DNA of 64,000 nucleotides from JAPWJZ01 sp966211335. GTDB lineage: Bacteria > Pseudomonadota > Alphaproteobacteria > Micavibrionales > UBA2020. Made by a program: the position numbers and the translations under genes. The notes under the pieces were generated by a model. It worked only from the letters and a program-made list of their open reading frames with translations. It was not told where the DNA came from and searched no databases. Shown here in pieces: positions 9,107 through 18,165 of this stretch (position 1 is its first letter; each line of letters begins with the position of its first letter). The stretch spans positions 154,454 to 218,453 of the forward strand of contig CBIHNF010000003.1 in assembly GCA_966211335.1 (NCBI GenBank), in the 5' to 3' direction.

Positions 9107-9182
9107 GTCATCCTGAACGAAGTGAAGGATCTCCCTTCTCTTCGCGACACAAAGGGAGATTCTTCGCTCCGCTCAGAATGAC
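9107..9182. repeat. Imperfect palindromic repeat element (REP/MITE-like)
   Basis: A 76-base imperfect inverted repeat with outer arms GTCATCCTGAACGAAGTG and CGCTCAGAATGAC and an inner AGGGAGAT/ATCTCCCT pair. The motif GTCAT-CTGA-CG-AG-GAAG is familiar as a dispersed intergenic palindrome in many bacterial genomes. Only one copy is visible here. It sits between the convergent ends of the zinc-finger-like gene and sucB. Confidence 0.65.
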
Positions 9183-9194
9183 AGCGCAAAAAAA

Positions 9195-9216
9195 AGCCCC
9201 GCATCGCTGCGGGGCT
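9195..9216. terminator. Bidirectional rho-independent terminator
   Basis: A 9-bp GC-rich stem (AGCCCCGCA, loop TCGC, then its complement) flanked by A8 and T8 runs. It lies between convergent genes and can serve both. Confidence 0.88.
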
Positions 9217-9236
9217 TTTTTTTGATTCAATTCAAA

Positions 9237-10454
9237 TCAAACATCCAGCAACAACCGCTGCGGATCCTCGATCGCGTCCTTGACGCGGACGAGGAAGCTG
9301 ACTGCTTCCTTGCCGTCGATGATGCGGTGGTCGTAGGAGAGGGCGAGGTACATCATGGGACGCACCACGATCTGGCCATTCACGACAACCGGGCGTTCCT
9401 TCGTCGCATGCATGCCCAGAATCGCGGACTGCGGCGGGTTGATGATGGGCGTCGACATCATGGAGCCGAAGACGCCGCCGTTGGTGATGGTGAAGGTGCC
9501 GCCGGACATTTCTTCGAGGCTGACCTTGCCGTCACGGGCGCGCGCGCCGAAATCGCCGATTTCTTTCTCGATTTTGGCAAAGCCTTTTCCATCCGCATCG
9601 CGCACGACGGGGACGATGAGGCCGTTCGGGGTCGAAACCGCGACGCCGATGTCGTAGTAGTTTTTATAGACGATATCCTGACCGTCGATTTCCGCGTTCA
9701 CGGCGGGGAAATCTTTCAGCGCCTGAATGGCGGCTTTGACAAAGAAAGACATGAAGCCGAGCTTCGTGCCGTGTTTCTTCTCGAAGCTTTCCTTGTACTG
9801 GTTGCGCAGGGCCATGACGTGGCTCATGTCGACCTCGTTAAAGGTCGTCAGCATGGCGGCGGTGTTCTGCGCTTCTTTCAGGCGTTCCGCAATGCGCTGG
9901 CGGAGGCGCGTCATGCGGACGCGTTCTTCCCGTTCTGCGTTATTGCGCGGGCCGGAGGGTTGCGCAGGAGCTTTTGCGGCAGGCGTTGCGGCAGGGGCGT
10001 TCAGCGCCTCCAGCACGTCGCCCTTGGTCAGGCGGCCGTCTTTGCCGGTGCCGGCGATGCCAGCGGTATCAACTTTTTTGTCATCCACCAGCTTGCGCAC
10101 GGCGGGCGAGAGGAAGGTGTCGTTGCTGTTGCTGGTGGGTTTTGCCGCAACCTGCGCCGCCTTGGGCGCTTCGGTTTTGGCGGGAGCATCTGCTTTGGCG
10201 GGTTTTGCGCCGGCCGCGCCTTCGGTGATCAGGCCGAGAACAGCGCCGACGGAGACGTTGGAGCCCGTCTGCACCTTAATTTCCTTCAGCACGCCTGCCG
10301 ATTTCGCGTTCACTTCCAGCGTGACTTTATCGGTCTCCAGCTCGACCAGCGGCTCATCGACCGCGATGCTGTCGCCGATTTTTTTCAGCCATTTCGCAAC
10401 TGTCGCTTCCTTGACGGATTCGCCGAGCGCGGGGACGAGGATTTCGGTGGCCAT
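9237..10454 (-). CDS. sucB: 2-oxoglutarate dehydrogenase E2, dihydrolipoyl succinyltransferase
   Basis: 405 residues from the ATG at 10454 (MATEILVPALGE), the standard E2 start; an upstream in-frame start would overlap sucA. Domains: lipoyl domain at 1-75 with the lipoylated K43 in ETDKVTLE; a peripheral-subunit-binding domain near 115-150 (SPAVRKLV, GKDGRLTKGDV); Ala/Pro-rich linkers; and the C-terminal catalytic domain with YDHRIIDG supplying His and Asp. It transfers succinyl groups to CoA. It follows sucA by 4 bases. Confidence 0.95.
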   Translation of the reverse strand: MATEILVPALGESVKEATVAKWLKKIGDSIAVDEPLVELETDKVTLEVNAKSAGVLKEIKVQTGSNVSVGAVLGLITEGAAGAKPAKADAPAKTEAPKAAQVAAKPTSNSNDTFLSPAVRKLVDDKKVDTAGIAGTGKDGRLTKGDVLEALNAPAATPAAKAPAQPSGPRNNAEREERVRMTRLRQRIAERLKEAQNTAAMLTTFNEVDMSHVMALRNQYKESFEKKHGTKLGFMSFFVKAAIQALKDFPAVNAEIDGQDIVYKNYYDIGVAVSTPNGLIVPVVRDADGKGFAKIEKEIGDFGARARDGKVSLEEMSGGTFTITNGGVFGSMMSTPIINPPQSAILGMHATKERPVVVNGQIVVRPMMYLALSYDHRIIDGKEAVSFLVRVKDAIEDPQRLLLDV

Positions 10455-10458
10455 ACTA

Positions 10459-13344
10459 TTATTTTCCTTCCAGTGTGAGGGCGTCATTGAGCAGTGCTTC
10501 CTGCTCGGCGTTATGTGTTTTCAGGGATCCCGTGGCAGGCGCGGCGCCGGCAGGGCGGCCCACATAGCGCGGGCGGCCGGCCTTATGCTTAATGTCCTTC
10601 AAGACGCCTTCGATGCGGCGGTCGAGGAAGTTCCAGGCGCCCTGGTTCTCCGGCTCTTCCTGGCACCAGACGATGTCGGCATCGGGGTATTTTTTCAGCT
10701 CTTCGCCGAGCGGCTTGTCGGGGAAGGGATAGAACTGCTCGATGCGGACGAGCGCGACGTTATTGACGCCCCGCTTTTCCCGCGCTTCCAGCAGATCGTA
10801 ATAGACCTTGCCGCTGCACAGCACGACGCGTTTCACGGCTTTATCGAGCTTGTTCGTTTCCGGCAGCACGCGGCGGAAGCGCGCCTCGCCCGTGAAGGCG
10901 GAGATCGGGGAGACGCAGAGCTTGTGACGCAGCAGCGATTTCGGCGTCATGATGATCAGGGGTTTCCTGAAGTCACGGCGCAGCTGGCGGCGGAGGGCAT
11001 GGAAATAGTTCGCGGGGGTCGAGCAGTTGAGCACCTGCCAGTTGTCTTCAGCCGACAGCTGCAGGAAACGCTCCAAACGGCCGGAGGAGTGTTCCGGCCC
11101 CTGCCCTTCATAGCCATGCGGCAGGAGGAGGACGAGGCCCGACATGCGCAGCCATTTCGTTTCGGCGGAAGCGATGAACTGGTCGATGATGACCTGCGCG
11201 CCGTTGACGAAGTCGCCGAACTGGCCTTCCCACAGCACAAGGGCGTTGGGGTTGGCCTGCGAATAGCCGTATTCAAAGCCCAGCACGGCGGCTTCCGACA
11301 GCGGGCTGTCATGCACTTCAAACTTCGCTTGGCCCGGGTCGATATTATTGAGCGGGATATAGCGGAATTCGTTCTTCTGGTCGATCAGCGCCGCGTGGCG
11401 CTGGGAGAAGGTGCCGCGGCCACAGTCCTGCCCGGAGAGGCGAACGCGGTGGCCTTCACAAGCGAGCGCGCCATAGGCGAGCGCTTCCGCCGTTGCCCAG
11501 TCGAAACCTTCGCCGGTTTCGAACATTTTCTTCTTCGCTTCCAGCTGGCGGGCGATTTTGGGGTTGAGGTCGAAGCCTTCCGGCACCGAGGTAATCGCCT
11601 TGCCGATTTTCTGCGCAAGTTCCGGCGTGACGGAAGTTTCGCCGGAGCGTTCTTCGCCATAGGCCTGCTTCAGCCCCGTCCAGCCGCCTTCCAGCATGTC
11701 GGCGCGGTTCGGCTTGTAGCTGGTGGCCGCCTGGAATTCTTTTTCAAGGCTGGCGGTGAAGTCGCTGTAGATTTTATCCGCAGCTTCTTTCGTCAGCGTG
11801 CCTTCCGCGACAAGGCGGTCGGCGTAGATGGTGCGTGTCGTCGGCTTGCTCTTGATGACCTGATACATCTGCGGCTGCGTGAATGCGGGCTCGTCCGATT
11901 CATTGTGGCCGTGGCGGCGGTAGCAGACGATGTCGAGGAAGACGTCTTTCTTGAAGGTCTGACGGTATTCAACCGCCATGCGCGATACGTGCATGACCGC
12001 TTCCACATCATCCCCGTTCACATGGAAGATGGGCGACTGGATCATTTTGGCGACGTCCGTGCAGTAGTTTCCGGAGCGCGAATAGAGCGGCGCGGTCGTA
12101 AAGCCGATCTGGTTGTTAATGACGACGTGGATCGTGCCGCCGACGCGGTAGCCCGGCAGGTCCGACATCATGAGCGTTTCAGGGACAATGCCCTGACCGG
12201 ACAGCGCGGCGTCACCATGAATCAAAATCGGCATCACGGCGAGGCGGTCGTTGTCTTTACGGATTGCCTGTTTGGCACGGACTTTGCCGACGACGACGGG
12301 GTCGACGAATTCAAGGTGCGACGGGTTGGGGACGAGCGAGAGGTGGACGTTTTCACCGCCGAAGTCGCGGTCGCTGGAGGTGCCAAGGTGATATTTCACG
12401 TCGCCCGAACCCTGCACGTCATTCGGCTTCGCAGGCGTGCCCTGGAATTCCGAGAACATGGCGGTGAAGGATTTGGAGAGAACGTTGGTGAGCACGTTCA
12501 GGCGGCCGCGGTGCGCCATGCCGAAGGCGACTTCGCGGATGCCGAGCTCCGCGCCGCGGCGGATGACTTCTTCAATCGCGGGGATGGTGCTTTCGCCGCC
12601 TTCGAGACCGAAGCGCTTGGTGCCGGTGAATTTGGTGTCGAGGAATTTTTCAAAACCTTCAGCTGCTGTGAGGCGCGTCAGGAAATGAGTCTTCTCTTCC
12701 TTGTTGAAGGGGGTGTTGTTCAGCGATTTTTCAAAGCGCTCCTGCAGCCAGGCGCGCTGGCCGGGGTCTTGAATGTGCATGAATTCGACGCCGACGGTGC
12801 CGCAGTAAGTTTTCTGCATGATGTCGATGATCTGGCGCAGCGTCGCACGTTCCTGACCGAAAGCGCCGTTCAGGTAAATTTCGCGGTCCATATCGGCTTC
12901 CGAAAAGCCATAGGTCTGGGGTTCCAGATCGGGGTGATGGCGCTTTTCGGTGAGGCCGAGCGGGTCGAGGTTCGCGAGCAGATGGCCACGCACGCGGTAG
13001 GAGCGGATGAGCAGCAGCGCGCGCACGGCATCCGTCACGGCAGCTTTGGAATCGCCCACAACCGGGCCTGCGGCAGGTTTTTTATCGTCTTTTTTGGCTT
13101 TGGCAATGTCATCGGTATTCGCGGCGCCGGAAGAAAGCACGGCGTTGATTTTTTCCGCGCTGGGCTTCCAGCTGGCGCCCTTCAATTCGCCGACCAGCAG
13201 TTTCGCGTCATCGCCGAGGCTGCCGAAGAGGTCTGACCAGCTGCTATCAATGCTGGAAGGGTTCTTGGCGTATTTGGCGTAAAGGTCGGCGATATAGTCG
13301 GGGTCTGCTGCGGAGAGGAAGCTGAGGGCGTCGCGTTGTGACAT
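10459..13344 (-). CDS. sucA: 2-oxoglutarate dehydrogenase E1 component
   Basis: 961 residues, normal length. A thiamine-diphosphate enzyme that decarboxylates 2-oxoglutarate and succinylates the E2 lipoyl group. The N-terminus SFLSAADPDYIADLYAKY is the E2-docking helix region. Family signatures include GMAHRGRLNVL, HGDAALSGQG, NNQIGFTT, the thiamine-site YRRHGHNESDEP, and the C-terminal HGYEGQGPEHSS. Read together with sucB as a unit. Confidence 0.96.
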   Translation of the reverse strand: MSQRDALSFLSAADPDYIADLYAKYAKNPSSIDSSWSDLFGSLGDDAKLLVGELKGASWKPSAEKINAVLSSGAANTDDIAKAKKDDKKPAAGPVVGDSKAAVTDAVRALLLIRSYRVRGHLLANLDPLGLTEKRHHPDLEPQTYGFSEADMDREIYLNGAFGQERATLRQIIDIMQKTYCGTVGVEFMHIQDPGQRAWLQERFEKSLNNTPFNKEEKTHFLTRLTAAEGFEKFLDTKFTGTKRFGLEGGESTIPAIEEVIRRGAELGIREVAFGMAHRGRLNVLTNVLSKSFTAMFSEFQGTPAKPNDVQGSGDVKYHLGTSSDRDFGGENVHLSLVPNPSHLEFVDPVVVGKVRAKQAIRKDNDRLAVMPILIHGDAALSGQGIVPETLMMSDLPGYRVGGTIHVVINNQIGFTTAPLYSRSGNYCTDVAKMIQSPIFHVNGDDVEAVMHVSRMAVEYRQTFKKDVFLDIVCYRRHGHNESDEPAFTQPQMYQVIKSKPTTRTIYADRLVAEGTLTKEAADKIYSDFTASLEKEFQAATSYKPNRADMLEGGWTGLKQAYGEERSGETSVTPELAQKIGKAITSVPEGFDLNPKIARQLEAKKKMFETGEGFDWATAEALAYGALACEGHRVRLSGQDCGRGTFSQRHAALIDQKNEFRYIPLNNIDPGQAKFEVHDSPLSEAAVLGFEYGYSQANPNALVLWEGQFGDFVNGAQVIIDQFIASAETKWLRMSGLVLLLPHGYEGQGPEHSSGRLERFLQLSAEDNWQVLNCSTPANYFHALRRQLRRDFRKPLIIMTPKSLLRHKLCVSPISAFTGEARFRRVLPETNKLDKAVKRVVLCSGKVYYDLLEAREKRGVNNVALVRIEQFYPFPDKPLGEELKKYPDADIVWCQEEPENQGAWNFLDRRIEGVLKDIKHKAGRPRYVGRPAGAAPATGSLKTHNAEQEALLNDALTLEGK

Positions 13345-13407
13345 TTTTTTTCTTCTGTTGGCGTTGACCGCCGCGCCGATGGGCTGGCGCGGCGGCTTTA
13401 GATAGCT

Positions 13408-14286
13408 TTAGGCGGCTTTCATGGCTTTCATGACAGCTTCGCCAAGGCCGGCGGGGCTGTCGGAAATGACGAAGCCGGCAGCCTTCATGGCCGCAACCTT
13501 GTCTTTCGCCGCGCCCTTGCCGCCCGCGATGATCGCGCCGGCATGGCCCATGCGGCGGCCCGGGGGCGCCGTGACGCCTGCGATAAAGCCGGCGATGGGT
13601 TTTTTGTTTTTGTAGTTCTTGTAGAATTCGGCCGCGTCTTCTTCCGCCGAGCCGCCGATTTCCCCGATCATGAGAATGCCTTCGGTTTCGGGATCGTCGA
13701 GGAAGAGCTTCAGCGCGTCGATGAAGTTGGTGCCGTTGACGGGGTCGCCGCCGATGCCGATGCAGGTCGTCTGGCCGAGGCCATTCGCCGTCGTCTGCGC
13801 CACCGCTTCATAGGTCAGCGTGCCGGAGCGGGAGACGATGCCAACCTTGCCGCGTTTGTGGATGTGGCCGGGCATAATGCCGATTTTGCATTCGCCGGGG
13901 GTGATGACGCCGGGGCAGTTGGGGCCGATAAGGCGCGTCTTCGACTTGTTCAGTTTTTCGCGCACCTTCACCATGTCGAGCACCGGAATGCCTTCGGTGA
14001 TGCAGATGACGAGGTCGAGGTTCGCGTCAATCGCTTCCAGAATGGCGTCGGCTGCGAAGGGAGGCGGCACGTAAATGACGGAGGCGTTGGCGCCGGTATC
14101 ATTCACCGCTTCCTTCACGGTGTTGAAGACCGGCAGGTCAAGGTGCTTGGTGCCGCCTTTGCCGGGCGTCACGCCGCCGACCATCTTCGTTCCGTAGGCA
14201 ATCGCCTGTTCGGAGTGGAAGGTGCCTTGCGCGCCGGTGAAGCCCTGGCAGATGACTTTGGTATTTTTGTTGATGAGTACAGCCAT
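13408..14286 (-). CDS. sucD: Succinyl-CoA synthetase alpha subunit
   Basis: 292 residues. Forms the CoA-binding and phosphohistidine half of the enzyme that converts succinyl-CoA to succinate with nucleotide triphosphate formation. Signatures: GFTGAQGTFHSEQ, GPNCPGVITPGECKIGIMPG, and GRRMGHAGAII with the phosphorylated histidine. It begins 1 base after the sucC stop, so it is tightly coupled to the beta subunit. Confidence 0.96.
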   Translation of the reverse strand: MAVLINKNTKVICQGFTGAQGTFHSEQAIAYGTKMVGGVTPGKGGTKHLDLPVFNTVKEAVNDTGANASVIYVPPPFAADAILEAIDANLDLVICITEGIPVLDMVKVREKLNKSKTRLIGPNCPGVITPGECKIGIMPGHIHKRGKVGIVSRSGTLTYEAVAQTTANGLGQTTCIGIGGDPVNGTNFIDALKLFLDDPETEGILMIGEIGGSAEEDAAEFYKNYKNKKPIAGFIAGVTAPPGRRMGHAGAIIAGGKGAAKDKVAAMKAAGFVISDSPAGLGEAVMKAMKAA

Positions 14287-14287
14287 G

Positions 14288-15460
14288 TTATGCGGCCTCC
14301 GCTTTGACAGTGCTGACGACCTTGTTGGCGGCGTCAGCGAGGTTATCGGCGGAGATGATGTTCAGCCCCGACTCTTTCAGGATTTTCTTGCCTTTTTCGA
14401 CGTTGGTGCCCTCTAACCGCACGACGAGCGGCATGGTAAGGCCCAGTTCGCGCGCGGCGGTGATGATGCCTTCGGCAATCACGTCGCAGCGCATGATGCC
14501 ACCGAAGATGTTGACGAGGATACCTTCGACGTTCGGGTCGGACAGGATGATGCGGAAGGCTTCGGCCACGCGCTCTTTCGTCGCGCCGCCGCCGACATCA
14601 AGGAAGTTGGCTGGGTCGCCGCCGTAGAGCTTGATGATGTCCATGGTCGCCATGGCAAGGCCTGCGCCGTTGACCATGCAACCGATGTTGCCCGTGAGCT
14701 TCACGTAGTTGAGTTCATGGTCTTTCGCACGTTTCTCGGCCGGATCTTCCTCGGCCACGTCGCGGAGGGCTTCGACTTCCTTCTGGCGGAACATCGCGTT
14801 GTCATCGAAGTTCATTTTCGCATCGAGCGGAATAACATCGCCCGACTTGGTCACGACCAGCGGGTTGATTTCAACGATGGACGCATCGAGCGAAATAAAT
14901 GCATCGTACATTTTCGAAATCACGTCGACGCATTTGCCGACCTGCTTGCCTTCCAGCTTCAGGCCGAAGGCGATCTGGCGGCCTTGGAAGGGCTGAAACC
15001 CCACAGCGGGGTCGACGGTGACGTTGAAGATTTTCTCGGGGTGTTTTTCCGCGACTTCTTCAATATCCATGCCGCCTTCGGTCGAGGCCATGATGGTGAC
15101 TTTCGACGTTGCGCGGTCGATGAGCATGCCGAGGTACAACTCGCGAGCGATATCGCAGCCGTCTTCGATGTAAACACGGCGCACTTCCTGACCCGTCGGG
15201 CCTGTCTGATGCGTAATCAGCTGCATGCCGATCATTTTCTTGGCGGCTGCCTGAACGTCGTCAATCGATTTGACAACCTTGACGCCGCCGCCCTTGCCTC
15301 TACCGCCCGCGTGAATTTGCGCTTTCACGACATAGACGGGACCGGGCAGTGATTTTGCGACCGTCACCGCCTCTTCCGCGGTATAGGCGACGCCGCCCTT
15401 CAGGATGGGAACGCCCCTTGCCTTCAGCAGCTCTTTCGCCTGGTATTCATGGATATTCAT
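14288..15460 (-). CDS. sucC: Succinyl-CoA synthetase beta subunit
   Basis: 390 residues with an ATP-grasp N-terminal half (MNIHEYQAKELL, KAQIHAGGRGKGGGVK) and a C-terminal CoA-ligase domain (NIFGGIMRCDVIA, RLEGTNVEKGK). It supplies nucleotide specificity and binds the phosphorylated loop of the alpha subunit. Located between mdh and sucD in the alphaproteobacterial mdh-sucCD-sucAB order. Confidence 0.96.
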   Translation of the reverse strand: MNIHEYQAKELLKARGVPILKGGVAYTAEEAVTVAKSLPGPVYVVKAQIHAGGRGKGGGVKVVKSIDDVQAAAKKMIGMQLITHQTGPTGQEVRRVYIEDGCDIARELYLGMLIDRATSKVTIMASTEGGMDIEEVAEKHPEKIFNVTVDPAVGFQPFQGRQIAFGLKLEGKQVGKCVDVISKMYDAFISLDASIVEINPLVVTKSGDVIPLDAKMNFDDNAMFRQKEVEALRDVAEEDPAEKRAKDHELNYVKLTGNIGCMVNGAGLAMATMDIIKLYGGDPANFLDVGGGATKERVAEAFRIILSDPNVEGILVNIFGGIMRCDVIAEGIITAARELGLTMPLVVRLEGTNVEKGKKILKESGLNIISADNLADAANKVVSTVKAEAA

Positions 15461-15484
15461 GTTGGTCTTCTTTCGTTTTTAAAA

Positions 15485-16447
15485 TCAGGCCGCAGCCGGT
15501 TTCAGGTTTTTCGCGACATCGCAGAGGGTTTTGACGGCGGCGACGGATTTGTCGAACATCGCTTTTTCTTCTGCGTTCAGCTGGACTTCGATGATCTTCT
15601 CGACGCCCTTGGCACCGATCACCACCGGCACGCCGATGTAGAGACCTTTAACGCCGTATTCGCCATTCAGGTAAGCGGCGCAGGGCAGAACGCGGCGCTT
15701 GTCGAGCAGGAAGCTTTCCGCCATCGAGATTGCCGCAGCGGCAGGCGCGTAGAAGGCCGAGCCGGTTTTGAGCAGCGCCACGATTTCAGCGCCGCCGTCA
15801 CGGGTGCGCTGCACGATTTTGTCGAGCTTGTCTTGCGTCGTCCAGCCCATCTTCACAAGGTCCGGCAGCGGAATGCCACCGACGGTGGAATAGCGCACCA
15901 GCGGCACCATGCTGTCGCCGTGACCGCCGAGAACGAAGGCGGAAACATCTTCCACCGAAATCTTGAATTCTTCGGACAGGAAGAAGCGGAAGCGCGCGGA
16001 GTCGAGGACGCCGGCCATGCCGACGACTTTTTCGGGCTTGAAGCCTGTCACTTCCTGCATCACGCCGACCATCACGTCGAGCGGGTTGGTGATGACGATG
16101 ACAAACGCATTCGGCGCGTTTTTCTTGATGCCCTCGCCAGCCGCCTTGATGATGCCGGTGTTGATGCCGATGAGGTCGTCGCGGCTCATGCCCGGTTTGC
16201 GGGGAATGCCGGCGGTGACGATGACGACGTCTGCGTCTTTAATCGCCGCGTAATCGTTGCTGCCGGTGAAGAGGCCGTCGAAGCCTTCGATCGGCGCGGT
16301 CTCGGCGATATCAAGGCTCTTGCCCTGCGGCACGCCTTCCGCGATGTCGACGAGGACAACGTCACCCAGCTGCTTCATGCCGGCGAGGAGCGCGAGCGTA
16401 CCGCCGATTTGACCTGCGCCGACGAGCGCGATTTTTTTACGAGACAT
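15485..16447 (-). CDS. mdh: Malate dehydrogenase (LDH-like type)
   Basis: 320 residues from the ATG at 16447 (MSRKKIALVGAGQIGG), with AGGGA about 11 bases upstream. NAD-dependent oxidation of malate to oxaloacetate. Shows the Rossmann GAGQIGG, the specificity loop with the malate-reading arginine (IPRKPGMSRDDL), DSARFR, and the catalytic histidine in GGHGDSMVP. First gene of the TCA operon, so its upstream region likely carries the operon promoter. Confidence 0.95.
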   Translation of the reverse strand: MSRKKIALVGAGQIGGTLALLAGMKQLGDVVLVDIAEGVPQGKSLDIAETAPIEGFDGLFTGSNDYAAIKDADVVIVTAGIPRKPGMSRDDLIGINTGIIKAAGEGIKKNAPNAFVIVITNPLDVMVGVMQEVTGFKPEKVVGMAGVLDSARFRFFLSEEFKISVEDVSAFVLGGHGDSMVPLVRYSTVGGIPLPDLVKMGWTTQDKLDKIVQRTRDGGAEIVALLKTGSAFYAPAAAAISMAESFLLDKRRVLPCAAYLNGEYGVKGLYIGVPVVIGAKGVEKIIEVQLNAEEKAMFDKSVAAVKTLCDVAKNLKPAAA

Positions 16448-16580
16448 GTTCTGATTTTCCCTAACCGGTTTTTGAGGATGGATATTTATAAGGAATCCAA
16501 GCTGGCTAAAAAGTAGCACAAACTGGCATTGTTTCTAGCCCTTTTTGCCGTAAATTACAGGTGGATAGGGCGTGGTTGAC

Positions 16581-16610
16581 GGGCTTTTTTCATACATGAT
16601 AAAAAAGCCC
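16581..16610. other. Inverted repeat upstream of mdh
   Basis: GGGCTTTTTT, a 10-base spacer, then AAAAAAGCCC: a perfect 10-bp inverted repeat in the divergent mdh/C39-like intergenic region. The T-run lies inside the stem rather than after it, so it is not a typical terminator. It could be an operator or hairpin. Confidence 0.45.
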
Positions 16611-16708
16611 CGTGCGGCGCAACAAATTTTCCCTGCCCACCCATATTACTGGGCAGGTTATGGCAACCGTTTATAGTTTCAGGAGGGGCACCGTGCTATT
16701 ATACCGCT

Positions 16709-17251
16709 ATGAGTGATTACAAGCCGCGCCACTTCCCGCTGGATAATACCGTGGGGTCCGAATTTTTCACCCGCCAGCAGGATGGATATTCCTGCGGTCC
16801 GGCCTGCATTGCCTCGGCCGCCAACGTCTACCAGACCGGCATGACCTATGAGCAGGTACGCAAAAAGCTGAAGCCCACCAACTGGGGCGGCACGCCGCAG
16901 GAGCGCATGGATAGCGTGAGCCGCGAGATTTTGCCCTATGAACATTCCGGCCAGCACATGTACAACGGCGGCGTTGCTGTTGCCTGCATCGACCATGGGG
17001 ACGAGCCGCATTACGTACTGCTGCTCTGCCGCGAAAACGACGAAGTGATTTATTACGACCCCTACGAGCACGAATTGGTCATCGACCGTTTCGAAGCGCT
17101 GATCTGGGAGCCCGGCTACGGCTTCACGCCCAACTGGACGCTGAATTTCAAGGCGGTCGACGGCAATACCATCCAGAAATGGCTGGAATATGTTGCGCCG
17201 GCAACCCAGCTGGAAAAGAAACCGGCCGCGAAAGACGAGCCGAAGGCTTAA
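16709..17251 (+). CDS. C39-like (papain-fold) cysteine peptidase family protein
   Basis: 180 residues. The sequence DGYSCGPACIAS matches the active-site helix of C39-type peptidases, giving a candidate catalytic C29, with H101 in EPHYVLLL and D117 in YYDPYE as the other triad members. A Gln lies before the Cys, as expected for the oxyanion hole. No signal peptide or transporter domain is present, unlike bacteriocin-processing ABC exporters, so it is probably a cytosolic peptidase or a non-peptidase relative. It ends 3 bases from the convergent Sel1-repeat gene. Confidence 0.7.
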   Translation: MSDYKPRHFPLDNTVGSEFFTRQQDGYSCGPACIASAANVYQTGMTYEQVRKKLKPTNWGGTPQERMDSVSREILPYEHSGQHMYNGGVAVACIDHGDEPHYVLLLCRENDEVIYYDPYEHELVIDRFEALIWEPGYGFTPNWTLNFKAVDGNTIQKWLEYVAPATQLEKKPAAKDEPKA

Positions 17252-17254
17252 GCC

Positions 17255-18133
17255 TTACAGGAAAGACGATTTCGCCGTATCGACCAGCAGGTCGGAGACG
17301 TCCCAATACGCATGCACGGGTTTTTTGAAGAGATCCGCGCCGTCGACCGCGTAATAAATCTGCATCATGGGGTCGCGCACTTTTTTGGTAGCGATGATTT
17401 CTTTCGCGCCGGGGTTGCCGGCTTCGGCGGCTTTCTGCAGGATTTCCGTCCCCGTTTTGCGGTCTTCCGGCGTGCCGGTGCCGGTCAGGAAGCAAAAGGC
17501 GTAATGCAGCGCGGCATCGCCGACGGCGACGGAAGGGTCGGTATCGAAATACAAAAGCGCACGGCCGAACAGGTCAAACGCCATATCGGGGTTGCGCGGC
17601 ACGATGTCACCGGAGAGGTAAATAACCCCGAGCGCTTCATAGGCGGACCCTTGCCCGCCCGCGCCGGCCTGTTCGAATAATTCCATGGCCCTTGTGCCGT
17701 CGCGCGGTACGCCCGCGCCATCCAAGTAGCGGTAGGCCAGCTGCTGCGCGCAGAGGGCGGAGCCGCGCTTCGCCCCTTCTTCGTAAAACGCAATTGCGTT
17801 TTCAAGGCTGAGCGGCAGATGCTCCCCTTTTTCAAACCAGGTGGCAAGGTGCCAGCAGGCATCGCCGCTGCCGTTGCTGAAGGCCTTCTTGTACCAGTAG
17901 AGCGCTTTTGAATAATCGACCACGGGGCCGGTGCCGTACTGGTAGCGGCGGCCGACATCGAGCTGCGCGTCCACATCGCCGTGCTCGGCTGCCTTGCGCA
18001 TCCACTCGTAGCTGAGGAAGGGTGACTTTTCGAGCCCCTCCTCCCCCGTTTCATACCAGGCGGACAGCTGCATCATCGCGACGGTGTTGCCGTCGCGCGC
18101 TTCGTTGCGGATATCCTGCAGTTTATCGGCCAT
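17255..18133 (-). CDS. Sel1-repeat (TPR-like) protein
   Basis: 292 residues composed of about six Sel1-like repeats of 35-38 residues (A..G...AM..L...Y..G, for example GDVDAQLDVGRRYQYGTG, KRGSALCAQQLAYRYLDGAG, GGQGSAYEALGVIYLSGD). Such alpha-alpha solenoids mediate protein-protein contacts. There is no signal peptide, so it is probably cytosolic. It follows the DUF2336 gene by 32 bases on the same strand and may belong to the zapE transcription unit. Partner unknown. Confidence 0.8.
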   Translation of the reverse strand: MADKLQDIRNEARDGNTVAMMQLSAWYETGEEGLEKSPFLSYEWMRKAAEHGDVDAQLDVGRRYQYGTGPVVDYSKALYWYKKAFSNGSGDACWHLATWFEKGEHLPLSLENAIAFYEEGAKRGSALCAQQLAYRYLDGAGVPRDGTRAMELFEQAGAGGQGSAYEALGVIYLSGDIVPRNPDMAFDLFGRALLYFDTDPSVAVGDAALHYAFCFLTGTGTPEDRKTGTEILQKAAEAGNPGAKEIIATKKVRDPMMQIYYAVDGADLFKKPVHAYWDVSDLLVDTAKSSFL

Positions 18134-18165
18134 GGTATTCCATCACAAAAAAGGTCGCGCCTATC

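Noticed and set aside
9727..13236. Plus-strand open frame of about 1,170 codons opposite sucA/sucB
   Set aside because: Antisense to well-defined enzymes; composition and lack of motifs indicate a shadow frame.
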